A stretch of 64,000 nucleotides of DNA from an uncultured Phascolarctobacterium sp. (GTDB lineage: Bacteria > Bacillota > Negativicutes > Acidaminococcales > Acidaminococcaceae): positions 1 to 64,000 of the forward strand of contig UQZN01000013.1 of assembly GCA_900545535.1 (NCBI GenBank), written 5' to 3'. Every line of letters begins with the position of its first letter. The stretch's first letter is position 1. The position numbers were made by a program, and so were the translations under genes. Of this stretch, positions 63,222-64,000 are shown piece after piece. The notes beneath the pieces are model-generated. The model was not told the DNA's origin. It did not search any database and saw only the letters and a program-made list of their open reading frames with translations.

Positions 63222-64000
63222 ATGGAAAATTTGGATTTAGAGGCGATCCGCAGCCGTATCGATAAGATCGACGCCCAGCTGATAGCGGCTTTGGAAGAAC
63301 GGCTGGAGGCCGTGCTGGAAGTGGCGGCGTATAAAAAGCAGCATGGACTGCCGGTGCTGGATGCAGCGAGGGAAGCGAAGGTTCTGGAAAAGGCCTGCGC
63401 GCGTTTGCAGCATCAGGAGTATGCGCCGGCAGCGGCGGCGATGATGAAGACGATCATGGAGCAAAGCAAGGCTTTGGAGCATGTGCTGCTGGCCGAGTCA
63501 AGAGTTTTGCCGCAGGATCAGGTCATGGAGGTAGGCTGCTTTGGTATGCCTGGTTCTTACAGCCATCAGGCACTGGAAAAATATTTTGCAGGGCAGCATA
63601 TCAACAGGCATCATTATGCACTGTTTGAAGATGTCGTACAGGCTGTTAAAAATGGTGAGATCAAATACGGCGTTTTGCCGATCGAAAATTCTTCGACAGG
63701 CGGCATTACCGAAGTCTATGATCTGCTTCGGCACCATGACTGTTCCATCGTTGGCGAGCAATGCGTAAAGATCGAGCATAACCTGCTGGGTATCCAGGGT
63801 GCTAAGCTGGAAGATATTACGACTGTATATTCGCATCCGCAGGGCTTCGCGCAAAGTAAAGAGTTTTTCCACCAGTATCCGCAGATGGAGCTGGTGCCAT
63901 ATTTCAGCACTTCTAAAAGTGCCGAAGCAGTGAGGGAAAAGCAGGACAGGCATTTGGCGGCTGTGGCCGGCAAGCAGGCTGCAGAGATGTATGGATTGCA
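63222..64000 (+). CDS. pheA: bifunctional chorismate mutase / prephenate dehydratase (3' end outside window)
   Basis: The frame opens at ATG 63222 and is still open at the window edge (259 codons seen). Residues ~1-90 are an AroQ chorismate mutase (IRSRIDKIDAQLIAALEERL ... AAYKKQHGLPVLDAAREAKV). From ~105 the prephenate dehydratase domain starts (CFGMPGSYSHQALEKYF, YGVLPIENSSTGGITEVYDL, VYSHPQGFAQSKEFF). It makes phenylpyruvate, the phenylalanine branch. An ACT domain would lie beyond the edge. It follows aroC by 2 bases. Confidence 0.93.
   Translation, partial: MENLDLEAIRSRIDKIDAQLIAALEERLEAVLEVAAYKKQHGLPVLDAAREAKVLEKACARLQHQEYAPAAAAMMKTIMEQSKALEHVLLAESRVLPQDQVMEVGCFGMPGSYSHQALEKYFAGQHINRHHYALFEDVVQAVKNGEIKYGVLPIENSSTGGITEVYDLLRHHDCSIVGEQCVKIEHNLLGIQGAKLEDITTVYSHPQGFAQSKEFFHQYPQMELVPYFSTSKSAEAVREKQDRHLAAVAGKQAAEMYGL

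Overview
The window is mostly the chromosome of a strictly anaerobic, low-to-mid GC Firmicute with an outer membrane (class Negativicutes; Acidaminococcaceae such as Phascolarctobacterium is my best guess, not proven), carrying a complete temperate T7-like prophage. The first ~1.74 kb does not belong with it. A YihY/BrkB membrane protein, a Bacteroidetes-looking RNase P RNA and the N-terminus of a Bacteroides SH3/NlpC-P60 protein stop abruptly inside an open frame that continues as a CdiA-type C-terminal fragment. This is most simply an assembly chimera.

Region by region. 1-1.74 kb: Bacteroides-like. 1.74-4.2 kb: debris of contact-dependent-inhibition (CdiA-CT) cassettes with small membrane proteins that may be immunity proteins. 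4.2-8.0 kb: a secreted protein, a Bax-inhibitor-1 family protein and a WG-repeat protein. 8.18-48.95 kb: the prophage. 48.97-52.46 kb: nadD-yqeK-lcp-rsfS-cvfB housekeeping operon. 52.6-56.3 kb: hybrid histidine kinase and TauE/SafE permease. 56.3-64 kb: an aromatic amino-acid operon (two DAHP synthases, tyrA, aroB, aroA, aroC, pheA) behind a Phe/Tyr-rich leader peptide and terminator.

The prophage is collinear with T7 read leftward: early genes, single-subunit RNA polymerase, dUTPase, gp2.5-like SSB, endonuclease I, gp3.5-like protein, primase-helicase, DNA polymerase, DNA ligase, exonuclease, gp6.7/gp7.3-like ejection proteins, portal, scaffold, capsid, tail tubes, internal virion proteins, fibre, holin, endolysin and terminase. 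Additions to this plan are a tyrosine integrase, an excisionase-like protein and a repressor-like HTH gene with four operator-like repeats. There is also an anaerobic (class III) ribonucleotide reductase with its activase, and a ferredoxin:thioredoxin-reductase-like cysteine protein. Eight copies of a TTGTTCCACATA-type element sit where T7 has its phage promoters, and I read them as the promoters of the phage RNA polymerase. The att core (15 bp, TATAATATAGTGATA) lies on the -10 box of the host nadD promoter, with tandem 12-bp integrase arm-type sites on each side.

Unusual points: probable AUA/AUU start codons at three phage genes, a gp3.5 homologue without its zinc/catalytic residues, peptidase domains in the internal virion proteins, and a phage-type promoter facing the integrase.
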